Counted from the first letter of the stretch, positions 35,978 to 44,708 are shown. The stretch: DNA of 49,822 nt from an uncultured Cytophagales bacterium (GCA_937911505.1 CALEMF010000024.1:1-49822), one strand, 5' to 3'. Program-made: numbers and translations. The notes: a model not told the origin generated them from the letters alone.

Positions 35978-36234
35978 ACCCTGATAGATGAAGGAGTATC
36001 TGTTATATTCATTCCACCCAAAATAGCTCTTATGGGCAAGCCATCTCTAATGTTCAGGAAGTCAAAGCTAGAAAAGGGTGTATCATTACCATTCTAAACG
36101 AAAGAAACAGCAAAGTCCTTACCTCACTCCTATTAGTGATTCCCTTACAACTCTTCGCTTATCACATTACTTTCCTACAAGGTTGCAATGTAGATCAACC
36201 TAGCAACCTTACCAAGTCTATTTTGGTAGCGTAA
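35978..36234 (+). pseudogene. Decayed copy of the glmS 3-prime end
   Basis: CTGATAGATGAAGGAG here matches TTGATAGACGAGGAAA of glmS (about 35445), and AATAGCTCTTATG, TCTCTAAT, CAGGAAGT, AAAGCTAGAAAAGGG and TGTAGATCAACCTAG all have counterparts in order. It has lost one base near 36014 (frameshift) and about 60 bases in the middle, and it ends at a TAA at the place of the glmS stop. It cannot encode a working isomerase domain. Confidence 0.85.
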
Positions 36235-36323
36235 ATCAATCATTCCTTAATAAGATAGTAGTTTTTTGAGCTAGTAGTAACTTTCTTGTTGTACCAAAGT
36301 AAGTAACATCATCAACTTATCTT

Positions 36324-38825
36324 ATGGGAGATCGGAAAAAAAGTAAATCGACAAAGGATCGTTCTAGCAAACAAGGGGCTGAAACTCTACAAAGTGGCCA
36401 CGGTAATCTTTTTGTGAAAAGTAAATTTGATCAACCTGAGACTGGACTACAAATGCAGGAGGAAGCTGAACAACAAAAGGACTTACCTAGCAAGAAATCA
36501 AAAAAGCAAAAAAGCAGCAGACTTCGCGGAAAGAATGTAATCAAGCTGAAAAGCCATAAATTTGAGGTAGGTACAAAATATGAAGGTGAGATCTCTGCTT
36601 CTTTATCTTTTCTCAGTAAAGAAGCCAACGAATCAGTAGGTAAATCGATTCCTACCATTCCGAAAGAAATAGATACTGAAATCCTCGATAAGCAAGGAGA
36701 GATAGCAGGTGTCCCAACAAAACTAGAAGGACCAAAATTGAAATCAGGTCTACAGTCGCGTGCTCAGTATGAGTTTCCTAAGCAATCAGGAAGGCGTTTT
36801 AGTAAAGATGCCTGCTTTGGTGTAATCAAAACAAGCGCACTGGATTTAATTGGCGTTAAATCAACATTTAAGTTACCCAAGGAGTATGGTACTTTCGCGC
36901 TAAGTGCAAAGATTTTTGCAGAAGGGCCAGAAGCTGCTATTGGTTTTAACGAAGCGAAATGGAAGGCCTTTTCTGTTAAATTCAGGGTTACTGGTACTTG
37001 GGAATCAGAAGATAAATCAATAAAAGCAGATATTTATGCAGATGTTTCGCTGAGTCCTACTAAGGTAGAAGTAGCTAGAAGCCTTGCTAAAGTTATAAAA
37101 AAAGTAGCCCCCGAAAGTGTCCTCTTACGAAAAGTCCAAGGAAATATACTGAGAAACGTACTCAAAAATGCACTAGAAGTAGAAAAGCAACTTATTGATG
37201 ACCAACTAAAGTCTCTCTACCACGTGGGAGATACTGCCGTGAAGACTTATGTAAATCGAGTAAGTAAAGAAAAGAGTAAAAAAGAAGCTATTAAACTACT
37301 TACTAAAAATTTATCAGGGTTAAGCAAAGAAGGGGCTGAGAGACTCGTAGAACACGCTGCAAAGAACTCTATTAAGGACATAGATGATCTTGTAAAAGTT
37401 AGTCGTATGTCTCAAAGAGCCTTAGATAGATCACTCAGAACGAATAAGATATTCTATAAAAAGCAAGCCATCAAAAAATTGCGAAGAGAGTCGGCTCGCT
37501 ACGCCAGAGAGATTGCAGATGTAAGTACAAGACAAGCGGCAGAAGTGCTTGAACAAGTAGCGAAACGACAGAAAAAGGAAGCGATGGAAGAGATGTGGGA
37601 GAAGATAGCCAAAGAGTCAGCAGAAAAAATATTAAAAGATGGAGGTAAAAAATTATCAAAAGAAGCAAAGGAAGAGGCCATAGAAAAAATCGCCAAAAAA
37701 ATACTAAAAGAGGGCGCTGAGGAAGTGATGAAAGATGGAGGAGAACAACTGGCCAAAGAAATTGGTGAAAAGGCCGCCAAGGAAATTGCAGAGAAACTAG
37801 TAAAAGAAAGTGGCGAAAAGCTCGCAAAAGAAGTAGGTGAGCGCATCATGAAGCAAGCCCTTAAAGAAGGGGCTAAAAAACTAGGACTCAAGCTTGCCCT
37901 TAAGCTCGTTCCTGGTCTTAATATCGTGATGCTTGTATGGGATATTGCAGAAATCTCTTACGGTATTTATAAAATCTACAAGGCACACAATGATCCCGAT
38001 AAAGATAAAAAAGTAATGGGTGGTACTGGAAAAAAAGAACCAAAAAACCCTAACAACATCGCACCAAGCTCAAAAGAAAAGCAAGTGAAAGCAGAGACAT
38101 CTAACGGCAACGTCTCTACAAAAACCAAAGCCCTGCTAGAGAAGTCACCTACCAATGTACAAAAAATATGGTTGGCAGTAACCATAGGTAAAGGAAATAA
38201 CCAGCCCCTTACAGAAGCACAAATGAAGCGCTTTTTGGCACTTATTCCACCTGATATTAGCGATGAACAAACCGAGACATTACTCAAGAAAGCCTCAAGC
38301 GAAGAAGTAGATTTTGAGACCATGGTAACCTCTTTGGAAAAGGCGCTTGGGAAAACCCCTATTGATCCTAAAGGTACAAAAGAATCGGAGGAGATAGGGA
38401 AAGGGAAAAAGCGAGGCGGAAAGGAGAAGACGAATGAAGAAGAGGAGAATACTGGTGAAGAGGGTATCCCTACCTACAGTGCTAAAGAACTAGAAACGAG
38501 AGACTTCCAACCCACTAAAAAGCAGATCAAGTTCAACTATGACATCACATACGCTCCCAGTAATGCCTCTGTAGATCAGCAAGTTAAAATTGACCTTATT
38601 GCTCAGTACGGCTCTCACAGTACTAGGATCACTGGTATAGAAGCTGTGGTGGTGGCAGTGTATCACTTAAACGAGCAAGAACGTGTAGTAAATAGTACTG
38701 AAGCTACCTATGTAGAAACTTTTTACAAGATAAAAAAGAATACCACTGTTCCTTTCGATAAGCTTCGAATCGAGACACAGCTACCAGCAGGCGTAGAATT
38801 AAGAGATAAAATAAGTCTCCAATAG
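36324..38825 (+). CDS. Large unrecognised protein with toxin/cargo-like architecture (833 residues)
   Basis: I do not recognise the family. There is no signal peptide; the N-terminus is very hydrophilic (MGDRKKSKSTKDRSSKQGAE) with QMQEEAEQQKD near residue 50. Residues about 80-260 look beta-rich (YEGEISASLSF, TFKLPKEYGTFALSAKIF, VKFRVTGTW). Residues about 270-400 are helical. Residues about 420-522 are a Lys/Ala/Glu repeat zone with units such as EKIAKESAEKILKDGG, EKIAKKILKEGAEEVMKDGG and EKLVKESGEKLAKEVG. A hydrophobic segment (LVPGLNIVMLVWDIAEISYGIY, shown in part, about 527-548) follows. After a linker, residues about 725-833 form a beta-rich C-terminal domain. Such a plan is seen in secreted toxins and in cargo of contractile injection systems, but the link is inference. 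It follows the duplication scar and is closed by a strong terminator. Confidence 0.85.
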   Translation: MGDRKKSKSTKDRSSKQGAETLQSGHGNLFVKSKFDQPETGLQMQEEAEQQKDLPSKKSKKQKSSRLRGKNVIKLKSHKFEVGTKYEGEISASLSFLSKEANESVGKSIPTIPKEIDTEILDKQGEIAGVPTKLEGPKLKSGLQSRAQYEFPKQSGRRFSKDACFGVIKTSALDLIGVKSTFKLPKEYGTFALSAKIFAEGPEAAIGFNEAKWKAFSVKFRVTGTWESEDKSIKADIYADVSLSPTKVEVARSLAKVIKKVAPESVLLRKVQGNILRNVLKNALEVEKQLIDDQLKSLYHVGDTAVKTYVNRVSKEKSKKEAIKLLTKNLSGLSKEGAERLVEHAAKNSIKDIDDLVKVSRMSQRALDRSLRTNKIFYKKQAIKKLRRESARYAREIADVSTRQAAEVLEQVAKRQKKEAMEEMWEKIAKESAEKILKDGGKKLSKEAKEEAIEKIAKKILKEGAEEVMKDGGEQLAKEIGEKAAKEIAEKLVKESGEKLAKEVGERIMKQALKEGAKKLGLKLALKLVPGLNIVMLVWDIAEISYGIYKIYKAHNDPDKDKKVMGGTGKKEPKNPNNIAPSSKEKQVKAETSNGNVSTKTKALLEKSPTNVQKIWLAVTIGKGNNQPLTEAQMKRFLALIPPDISDEQTETLLKKASSEEVDFETMVTSLEKALGKTPIDPKGTKESEEIGKGKKRGGKEKTNEEEENTGEEGIPTYSAKELETRDFQPTKKQIKFNYDITYAPSNASVDQQVKIDLIAQYGSHSTRITGIEAVVVAVYHLNEQERVVNSTEATYVETFYKIKKNTTVPFDKLRIETQLPAGVELRDKISLQ
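37585..37890 (+). repeat. Imperfect Lys/Ala/Glu repeats inside the 833-residue protein
   Basis: About six diverged units of 11-22 codons share the pattern E(K/E)(I/L)(A/V)K(E/K), with repeated GG(K/E)-(K/Q)L-KE turns. They would form a long amphipathic helix bundle or coiled coil. Confidence 0.65.
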
Positions 38826-38844
38826 TCCACCTCAGTACAAAATA

Positions 38845-38873
38845 ACAAGGAGATGAGGTACTCATCTCCTTGT
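38845..38873. terminator. Bidirectional terminator
   Basis: ACAAGGAGATGAG (38845-38857) pairs perfectly with CTCATCTCCTTGT (38861-38873) around GTA, between two converging genes. Confidence 0.8.
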
Positions 38874-38897
38874 CAATCATCAGGTACTCCTCTTTTG

Positions 38898-39557
38898 TTA
38901 CTCTACTACCCTTCCCTGCTCATCGAAGGTAACCACCGTACCTGTTGTGTATAATGTAGGTAGATAGTCTCCTGCAGGTAGTAAATAGGCACTTTCTGCC
39001 AAAGTACCCTTTTGTACATGACCAAAGCCTTCAAAAACAACTTCAGTATTGGCTCTAAACTTTAGCGAGTAGTGACCGCCATATACTACAATAGTTTGGT
39101 CTCTATTCAAGGTACCTTGTTTTACCTTTCCTACATCGCCAGGTTGAAAAGTAATCTCTGTACCCTGTTTAAAAGAAACATAACTTCTTCCACCTGTGGA
39201 CATCAGCGCTTTGTCACAAGCCAGCGTTCCTCGTAGGATACGCCCCTCATCCCTAGGTTGGAAAACCACCTCCGTTCCTTTCTTTAAAATAAGCGGCGTA
39301 TTGCCGCCCGTAGCCCTGAGTGTAGTATGTTTGCGTAAAGTACCTGTCAAGACTTTTTCTTCTTCGTCGAGTAGTACTTTTGTGCCTCTTTTGAACCATA
39401 TAGGTTGCTGACTGCCCGAAGGCAGCAGGGGCTGATCGACAGGTAAGATGAATGAACGTGCGTTGTTTTCTTTTTCCTTGGGGGTGATGGCGGGGCCTTC
39501 GCAAGCCCAGCCTCCTAATAGTAGAATGATTCCTAACCATTGGTTGATCTTTTTCAT
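38898..39557 (-). CDS. Lipoprotein made of about four and a half tandem 36-residue beta repeats
   Basis: The 219-residue protein has a lipoprotein signal (LLLGGWAC, Cys19). The rest is built from repeats of the form F-(K/R)-G-T-E-V-(V/T)-F-Q-P, G-(R/K)-(I/V)-x-x-G-T-L, then T/S-GG. Units start at about residues 53, 90, 128, 166 and 201; a half unit lies before the first. The residue pattern suggests a regular beta-solenoid or stacked beta-hairpins in which each unit swaps a strand with the next. I do not know a named family. It is single, between a bidirectional terminator and the RidA operon. Confidence 0.75.
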   Translation of the reverse strand: MKKINQWLGIILLLGGWACEGPAITPKEKENNARSFILPVDQPLLPSGSQQPIWFKRGTKVLLDEEEKVLTGTLRKHTTLRATGGNTPLILKKGTEVVFQPRDEGRILRGTLACDKALMSTGGRSYVSFKQGTEITFQPGDVGKVKQGTLNRDQTIVVYGGHYSLKFRANTEVVFEGFGHVQKGTLAESAYLLPAGDYLPTLYTTGTVVTFDEQGRVVE

Positions 39558-39722
39558 GTTTTGATTTAATTTGAATAGTGGATTTTTTCAGGATAGCAAA
39601 GTAGTACCTATCTTACCCATCAAGAAATATTTTGTATGAGTAGGTCTGTCGAGTATACAGAGGGCTTTACAACGTAAACAAAAGCAAATAAAACAATTCA
39701 ATTATTTGATAATCAACCCTAT

Positions 39723-40103
39723 ATGAAAAAGATTATTTATACTTCTGAGGCACCTGCGCCCATTGGCCCCTACAGCCAAGCTGTATTGGTAAACGACACC
39801 CTGTATGTATCAGGGCAAATTGCTTTGAAGGAAGCAGGCACACTAGTAAACGAAAATATTGAGGTAGAAACACACCAAGTAATGAAAAACTTAACGGCTG
39901 TTTTAGAGAAAGCAGGCGGTAACTTGAGCCACGTAGTAAAGTGTACCATTTTTGTAAAAGACATGAATAATTTCCAGAAGATTAATGAGGTGTATGGTAC
40001 CTATTTTCAAGAAGAGCCACCAGCCAGAGAAACAGTAGAGGTAAGTCGCTTGCCGAAGGATGTGAACGTAGAGATTTCTTGTGTGGCGGTATTGACTTTA
40101 TGA
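39723..40103 (+). CDS. ridA: RidA-family enamine/imine deaminase
   Basis: The 126-residue protein has the usual length. It hydrolyses reactive enamine/imine intermediates from amino-acid metabolism, protecting pyridoxal-phosphate enzymes. Signatures are APAPIGPYSQAVLVNDTLYVSGQI near the start (in pieces) and PARETVEVSRLPKDVNVEI with the substrate-binding Arg near 105. The C-terminus overlaps the next gene by 4 bases (ATGA), so it is the first gene of a three-gene operon with a transglutaminase-like protein and TruC. Confidence 0.95.
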   Translation: MKKIIYTSEAPAPIGPYSQAVLVNDTLYVSGQIALKEAGTLVNENIEVETHQVMKNLTAVLEKAGGNLSHVVKCTIFVKDMNNFQKINEVYGTYFQEEPPARETVEVSRLPKDVNVEISCVAVLTL

Positions 40104-40672
40104 GGCAGTATTTTCCACTAATCTCCTCTGATCCACTCACGCAGCTTATAAAGCGAAAGGGTATATATAATTGGAACGATTTAGTCGCCTTGATTTATAC
40201 AATTCCCTACGGTAGAAATGCCAAGAGGACTGCCTTTGAACTAGTAATCAGTGAAAATCAAGGCACTTGTAGTTCCAAGCACGCCCTACTAAAATGTATT
40301 GCTGACCTTAATAATATTCCTAACGTTACACTGATACTAGGAATGTATAAAATGAACGCACAAAATACACCTCATGTAGGAACAATTCTCTCTGTCTACC
40401 AACTTGACTATCTTCCAGAAGCACATTGTTATTTAAAAATAGAGAACGTGAGGGTAGACTATACCCACGCTACCGCAACGATGACTGCTATAGAAAATGA
40501 CATTATCCAAGAAATAGAAATTCAACCAGTGCAAGTAGGACAGTTTAAGATAGCCTATCATCGTGACTTTCTTCAAGCTTGGATCGAGGAGAACGCTTTC
40601 GCTTTCTCGCTGGAGTATCTTTGGAATATTAGAGAGCGGTGTATAGAAGCGCTCTCTCAAAAAGATTTATAA
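40100..40672 (+). CDS. Transglutaminase-like protein of unknown substrate
   Basis: I place the start at ATG 40100, overlapping the RidA stop; 40079 would lie inside RidA. The 190-residue protein has PYGRNAKR and the cysteine block QGTCSSKHALL (Cys57), a later PEAHCYLKIENVRVDYT with His109 and Asp120, giving the Cys-His-Asp triad order of the transglutaminase/protease fold. It also has GMYKMNAQNTPHVG, typical of a small bacterial family I recall but cannot name. It should be cytosolic. Whether it cleaves or crosslinks amides is not known. TruC follows after 3 bases. Confidence 0.75.
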   Translation: MRQYFPLISSDPLTQLIKRKGIYNWNDLVALIYTIPYGRNAKRTAFELVISENQGTCSSKHALLKCIADLNNIPNVTLILGMYKMNAQNTPHVGTILSVYQLDYLPEAHCYLKIENVRVDYTHATATMTAIENDIIQEIEIQPVQVGQFKIAYHRDFLQAWIEENAFAFSLEYLWNIRERCIEALSQKDL

Positions 40673-40675
40673 TCC

Positions 40676-41392
40676 ATGTTATCCGTGCTCTATCAAGATA
40701 CTACGATAGTCGCTATTAATAAGCCAGCAGGGCTGTTAGTACACAAAAGCGATATTGATAAGTATGATACTCTTTCTGCCCAACTGCTTTTACAAGAGCA
40801 GTTGAAGCAGCTAGTTTATCCACTCCATCGTTTGGACAAACCTACCTCGGGGATCTTACTTTTTGCGCTAACGCCCGCCATCATCCCTACTTTTCAACAA
40901 GGCTTCCTTACACAACAGGTTATTAAAAAATACCTTGCGCTAGTAAGAGGCTATACTAAAGAAGAAGGAACAATTGATTACCCTTTGGCGAAACTGAATC
41001 ACTACAAAGGTTCTCGGAAAATAACCACGGCACCACAAGAAGCCATCACGCAGTATAAACGTCTAGGAACGGTAGAACTTCCTTTTGCTGTAGGTAAGTA
41101 CCCTACAGCTCGTTATTCATTGTTGGAGGTGCAACCTGTCACAGGCAGAAATCGCCAAATCAGGAGACATCTCAAACATATTTTTCATCCGATTGTAGGT
41201 GATACAGCCCACGGAGATGGTAAACATAATCGTTTCTTTAGGGAGCAGTTTAGCTGTCATCGTTTGCTATTACATGCGCATCAGCTTTCTTTTAGACATC
41301 CCGTTAGTGGGGTAACTATTTCGCTCAAAGCGCCTTTGGAGGCCACTTTCAGAAAAATATTGCAGCAGTTTAGTATCCTAGATAGTTACTAA
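40676..41392 (+). CDS. truC: tRNA pseudouridine synthase, RluA/TruC family
   Basis: The 238-residue protein turns a uridine in RNA into pseudouridine; the short single-domain form and sequence fit TruC (tRNA position 65). Motifs are INKPAGLLVHKS, the catalytic block HRLDKPTSGILLF with Asp54, and GRNRQIRRHLKHIFHPIVGDTAHGD in parts. It has no S4 domain. It is the last gene of the RidA operon, and its final 23 bases overlap the end of the convergent TPR gene. Confidence 0.92.
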   Translation: MLSVLYQDTTIVAINKPAGLLVHKSDIDKYDTLSAQLLLQEQLKQLVYPLHRLDKPTSGILLFALTPAIIPTFQQGFLTQQVIKKYLALVRGYTKEEGTIDYPLAKLNHYKGSRKITTAPQEAITQYKRLGTVELPFAVGKYPTARYSLLEVQPVTGRNRQIRRHLKHIFHPIVGDTAHGDGKHNRFFREQFSCHRLLLHAHQLSFRHPVSGVTISLKAPLEATFRKILQQFSILDSY

Positions 41393-42830
41393 TCTGTTGT
41401 ATACCTCTACGCGCTTGCTTATGGCTAGGATACCTTTTTATAATCTTTTCATATAACGTACGCGCTTGCCAGAAGTCTTTCATTTCTAAAGCAACAATGG
41501 CCTGATTTTCCCAAATACTTACTTGTAGCTTTTCGCTTGTTTCTGCTGATCTATAAGGACGTCTTGACCGTAGCGACTGTTCTTGTAAAAACCATTCACA
41601 AATTTTGTAGCATTTTTGGGCTTCTTCATAGTTCTCCAGCTCAAAAAGGGCCATATCTGCTATTTTTTTGGCTAAATCAATAAACCATACTACTTGCATG
41701 TGCTTATATCTATCTCTCCCACTCAAAACAATACTTTCTTTTTTGGTGGGATCATAATGAAAGTAGTAGAGTGGATGCTCAGCGTAGCTGTATAAAAACT
41801 TTTTGAATGTTGTATTCATACAGACAGATAGTTTTTTCATATAGTAGGTAAAGGTCTCTTGTAAATTACCTTCTTGCTCATGTATAGCTGCGAGCCCTTC
41901 ATAAGGTGCTCTGTGGTTGTCAGGTCGTAGAGCAATCGCTTTCTTATAGTACTGGATACTCTTTTGTAGATCGCCTTCCTGCTTGTAGGTACGCGCTATC
42001 TCAGTATAGGCTTCTTGTACACACGGCGGGTACATTCTCTTTTGCTTGTCTGTGAAATAAAGCTCGTAATGATTGTCAGGAATAAGGGTAGGCTCTGCTT
42101 GTATGAATTGACGATAGTAAGCTCTTGCCTGCGCGTAGTCTTTTTTATGATAATGGAGGAGCTGGGCGTAATAATAATAATTCACCCCGAGTGTAGACTG
42201 TAAAGTCGCATATTTGGCCTTCTCTTCTTTGTACAAGGAAGAAGGAGCTATTTCCCAAAATGTATAGTAGTGGATTGGACGCGTAGGTTGTAGAGTTACG
42301 GCTTTTGCTAAGAAATAAGAAGCGGCTTCCAAAGAAAAACAACCATGGTCATCGTCTTCCACCCACCTGAAGTGTGCCCATAGAATCTGCCCCAATAAAA
42401 GCCAATCTTCTACCCATACAGCCGAGAGGGATAGCGCTGCTTCAAAATCGTCTTTATAGGGTTCAAAATCTTGCCAATATACTTGGCAGTCCTGCTCGTA
42501 GCCATAAGCATCAGCATTCCCAATTCCTATAGGATTAGTGGCAGTGATATCTATGATAGCTGCTGCTCCAATCAATCCCTCAGCCACTGTTTTCCCTTTA
42601 TAAGTAATCAAAGTTTGTTGCAGTTGTGCTAGCAGTTGCTCCTCTTCTTGCACTGGGGTTTGGTATCTTTTCTTAGTTACACTTTGTAACCGCCTGTAAA
42701 CCATCGCCAATATTGGCCATATTCCTTTATGCGCCGTGAAGTTTTCTATCATCGCTAAAGCAATGTACTTATTAGCGATTTCTTCACTATACAATAAGTT
42801 AAGCCAATTATTGAGTGATTGTTCTTCCAT
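41370..42830 (-). CDS. Cytosolic TPR-repeat protein
   Basis: The 486-residue protein has no signal peptide. From about residue 210 on there are tetratricopeptide units: YAQARAYYRQFIQAEPTLIPDNHYELY, QKSIQYYKKAIALRPDNHRAPYEGLA, NLQETFTYYMKKL, and ARTLYEKIIKRYPSHKQARRGIQ near the end. The N-terminal half is helical, with Trp and Tyr at regular places (WVEDWLLLGQILWAHFRW), and may be degenerate repeats. A protein-interaction role is likely. It lies downstream of the M20 and DUF2179 genes on the same strand. The end overlaps TruC by 23 bases. Confidence 0.8.
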   Translation of the reverse strand: MEEQSLNNWLNLLYSEEIANKYIALAMIENFTAHKGIWPILAMVYRRLQSVTKKRYQTPVQEEEQLLAQLQQTLITYKGKTVAEGLIGAAAIIDITATNPIGIGNADAYGYEQDCQVYWQDFEPYKDDFEAALSLSAVWVEDWLLLGQILWAHFRWVEDDDHGCFSLEAASYFLAKAVTLQPTRPIHYYTFWEIAPSSLYKEEKAKYATLQSTLGVNYYYYAQLLHYHKKDYAQARAYYRQFIQAEPTLIPDNHYELYFTDKQKRMYPPCVQEAYTEIARTYKQEGDLQKSIQYYKKAIALRPDNHRAPYEGLAAIHEQEGNLQETFTYYMKKLSVCMNTTFKKFLYSYAEHPLYYFHYDPTKKESIVLSGRDRYKHMQVVWFIDLAKKIADMALFELENYEEAQKCYKICEWFLQEQSLRSRRPYRSAETSEKLQVSIWENQAIVALEMKDFWQARTLYEKIIKRYPSHKQARRGIQQISNYLGY

Positions 42831-42890
42831 ATAGACTGGAGTAATTTAATATTATTCCAACGTAATAGCCCTTTACGTATTGTAGCTGCT

Positions 42891-43514
42891 CTATTTACGC
42901 TTAATAAAACTAATTAACCGTGATAGCGGATCAACTGTAGAAGGTAAACCTGATAAGGCTTCTTCAGGCCAAGGACTTTCTTTTACGAATCGGGTTGCTT
43001 CAATGGTGTAAAAGGCGTTGGGGTGATATTGTTCTACGAGATCAATGAAGTGCTTGACTTGTTTTCTATCTATCACTGAAAAAAGTAGGTTGACTGCACC
43101 TGTTTTTCCTTCTGCTTGTACGTTGGTAAGCCCAAAAGACGACTGCTTCAAATGTCCAATCAATGCGGAGGCATCTTGTCGTGTGATCACCCGCACAATC
43201 ACTTTTCCAAAAGCGATTTTGCTTTCTATCAACATGCCCATGTATGTACCCGAAGCATAGCCTCCTGCGTATGCTACATAATATAGCGGATTATCGATAT
43301 AGCGGAAAATCTGCCCAATCGCCATCAACCAGATGAATGACTCACAGAAGCCTAATAAAGTAGCCGTTTTACGCTTGCCGTTCATGACAAACATAATTCT
43401 GACGGTGGCAATCGATACATCACTTAGCCTAGCCATAAAAATAACCAGCGGTAGGATTAGCCACTTAAACAACGGTAGTGACCAACCCAGTGTACCTACA
43501 AAGAAATCTTCCAT
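42891..43514 (-). CDS. DUF2179/DUF5698 membrane protein (UPF0316 family)
   Basis: The 207-residue protein has three membrane segments in the first 100 residues with the family motifs ARLSDVSIATVRIMFVMNGKRKTATLLGF in pieces and YVAYAGGYASGTYMGM. The soluble C-terminal part is the DUF2179 domain (residues about 110-180: VIVRVITRQDASALIGHLK, FGLTNVQAEGKTGAVNLLFSVIDRK), which may bind a small ligand. Function is unknown. Its ATG is 3 bases after the stop of the M20 gene, so the two form an operon. Confidence 0.88.
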   Translation of the reverse strand: MEDFFVGTLGWSLPLFKWLILPLVIFMARLSDVSIATVRIMFVMNGKRKTATLLGFCESFIWLMAIGQIFRYIDNPLYYVAYAGGYASGTYMGMLIESKIAFGKVIVRVITRQDASALIGHLKQSSFGLTNVQAEGKTGAVNLLFSVIDRKQVKHFIDLVEQYHPNAFYTIEATRFVKESPWPEEALSGLPSTVDPLSRLISFIKRK

Positions 43515-43517
43515 CAG

Positions 43518-44708
43518 TTAAGCACCTAGCTCTTCTATCGCCAGCCAGGCCATCAAGCCGATGCCTACCTCCAAGGCATCTTCGTCAATATCAAAAGTGG
43601 GAGTATGTACGCTAGAAACAATCCCTTTCGCTTCGTTTCTTGTGCCTAGGCGGTAAAAACAAGCGGGCATTTGTTGGGAGTAATAAGCGAAATCTTCAGC
43701 GGCCATCCAGAGGTCTAGGTCCACTACATTCTCCTCTCCTAAGTAGTGAATGGCTCCCTGTTTTGCACGGCGTGTAACAGTAGGATCGTTTTTGAGAAAA
43801 GGATAACCACGATGAATATCAAAATGACAGCTTCCTCCCATTGCCTCAGCAATTCCTTCTGCCATTTTCTTCATTTTCTGATGGGCGTCTGCCCGCCATT
43901 CTTCGTTCAAAGTACGAAAAGTACCTTCTATGTAGACCTCATTGGGAATAATGTTGGTAGCACCTTCGGCTATCACTTTTCCGAAGGTAAGTACACAAGG
44001 TATTTTAGGACTAGCATTTCTACTGATAATCTGTTGCAAACTTACAATGATATGAGAAGCAATCACCACTGGATCAACCCCCATCTCGGGCATCGCGCCG
44101 TGTCCGCCTTTTCCTTTTACAGTCACATAAATTTCATCTGCACTGGCCATGTACATGCCTTCTCGAAATCCTACTTTTCCCACAGGAATCAGTGGCATCA
44201 CGTGCTGCCCAATAATGCTTTGTGGGCTAGGACTTTCTAGTACCCCATCTTTGATCATGAGCGAAGCCCCTCCTGGAATACGCTCCTCACCGGGCTGAAA
44301 AATCAGTTTTATCGTTCCCTCAAAGTGCTCTTTCAACTCGTTCAGAATGCGCGCAGTACCTAGTAAGGAAGAAGTATGTACGTCGTGTCCGCATGCATGC
44401 ATGACACCTTCATTTTTGGATTTATATGGTACATTGTTTTGCTCCGTGATCGGCAAGGCATCCATATCTGCCCGTAAAGCGATCGTCTTCTTCGCTGAAT
44501 TCTTTCCCTTTATGAGAGCTACCAGGCCAGTATCGGCTACCCCTTCGGTAATTTCTATGGCTAGGGGACGTAATTGTTCTGCTACAAACTTTACGGTATT
44601 ATGTTCTTGGTAAGAAAGTTCTGGGTGGGCATGTAAGTGGTGACGGTAAGCAATCACATCACTTTTGTACTGTTGTGCCAGTTGCTTAATCTGTTCGGCT
44701 ATGTTCAT
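43518..44708 (-). CDS. M20-family metallo-amidohydrolase
   Basis: I prefer ATG 44708 (MNIAEQIKQLAQQ) as the start; 44741 would add 11 residues. The 396-residue enzyme has the family's features: YRHHLHAHPELS near residue 20, LRADMDALPI, CGHDVHTSSLLGTA with metal-binding His residues, FQPGEE, GKGGHGAMPEMGVDPV (lid domain), and AAEDFAYYSQQMPACFYRLGT near the end. It splits N-acyl amino acids or amino-acid conjugates. No signal peptide. First gene of an operon with DUF2179 and possibly the TPR gene. Confidence 0.92.
   Translation of the reverse strand: MNIAEQIKQLAQQYKSDVIAYRHHLHAHPELSYQEHNTVKFVAEQLRPLAIEITEGVADTGLVALIKGKNSAKKTIALRADMDALPITEQNNVPYKSKNEGVMHACGHDVHTSSLLGTARILNELKEHFEGTIKLIFQPGEERIPGGASLMIKDGVLESPSPQSIIGQHVMPLIPVGKVGFREGMYMASADEIYVTVKGKGGHGAMPEMGVDPVVIASHIIVSLQQIISRNASPKIPCVLTFGKVIAEGATNIIPNEVYIEGTFRTLNEEWRADAHQKMKKMAEGIAEAMGGSCHFDIHRGYPFLKNDPTVTRRAKQGAIHYLGEENVVDLDLWMAAEDFAYYSQQMPACFYRLGTRNEAKGIVSSVHTPTFDIDEDALEVGIGLMAWLAIEELGA

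Larger units (their letters stand above)
35748..36323. repeat. Duplication scar: remnant of the next gene's start plus remnant of the glmS end
   Basis: Directly after glmS there are about 97 bases of spacer, a 43-codon remnant similar to the start of the 833-residue gene, then a decayed copy of the glmS end (35978-36234), then a second copy of the spacer (TTTTTTGAGCTAG, CTTGTTGTAC) leading to the real 833-residue gene. The order is explained by one tandem duplication of a segment of about 480-540 bases spanning the glmS end, the spacer and the next gene's start, followed by decay. Confidence 0.85.

Noticed and set aside
35827..36039. 70-codon minus-strand ORF in the glmS duplication scar
   Set aside because: It spans the junction of two duplicated fragments and is antisense to the stub; no family support.
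37471..37891. Two minus-strand ORFs of 118 and 130 codons with hydrophobic, Phe/Ser-rich sequence
   Set aside because: They are the antisense of the Lys/Ala/Glu repeats in the 833-residue gene, which always reads as hydrophobic on the other strand.
43746..44240. 164-codon plus-strand ORF
   Set aside because: It is opposite the well-supported M20 amidohydrolase and shows no family features.
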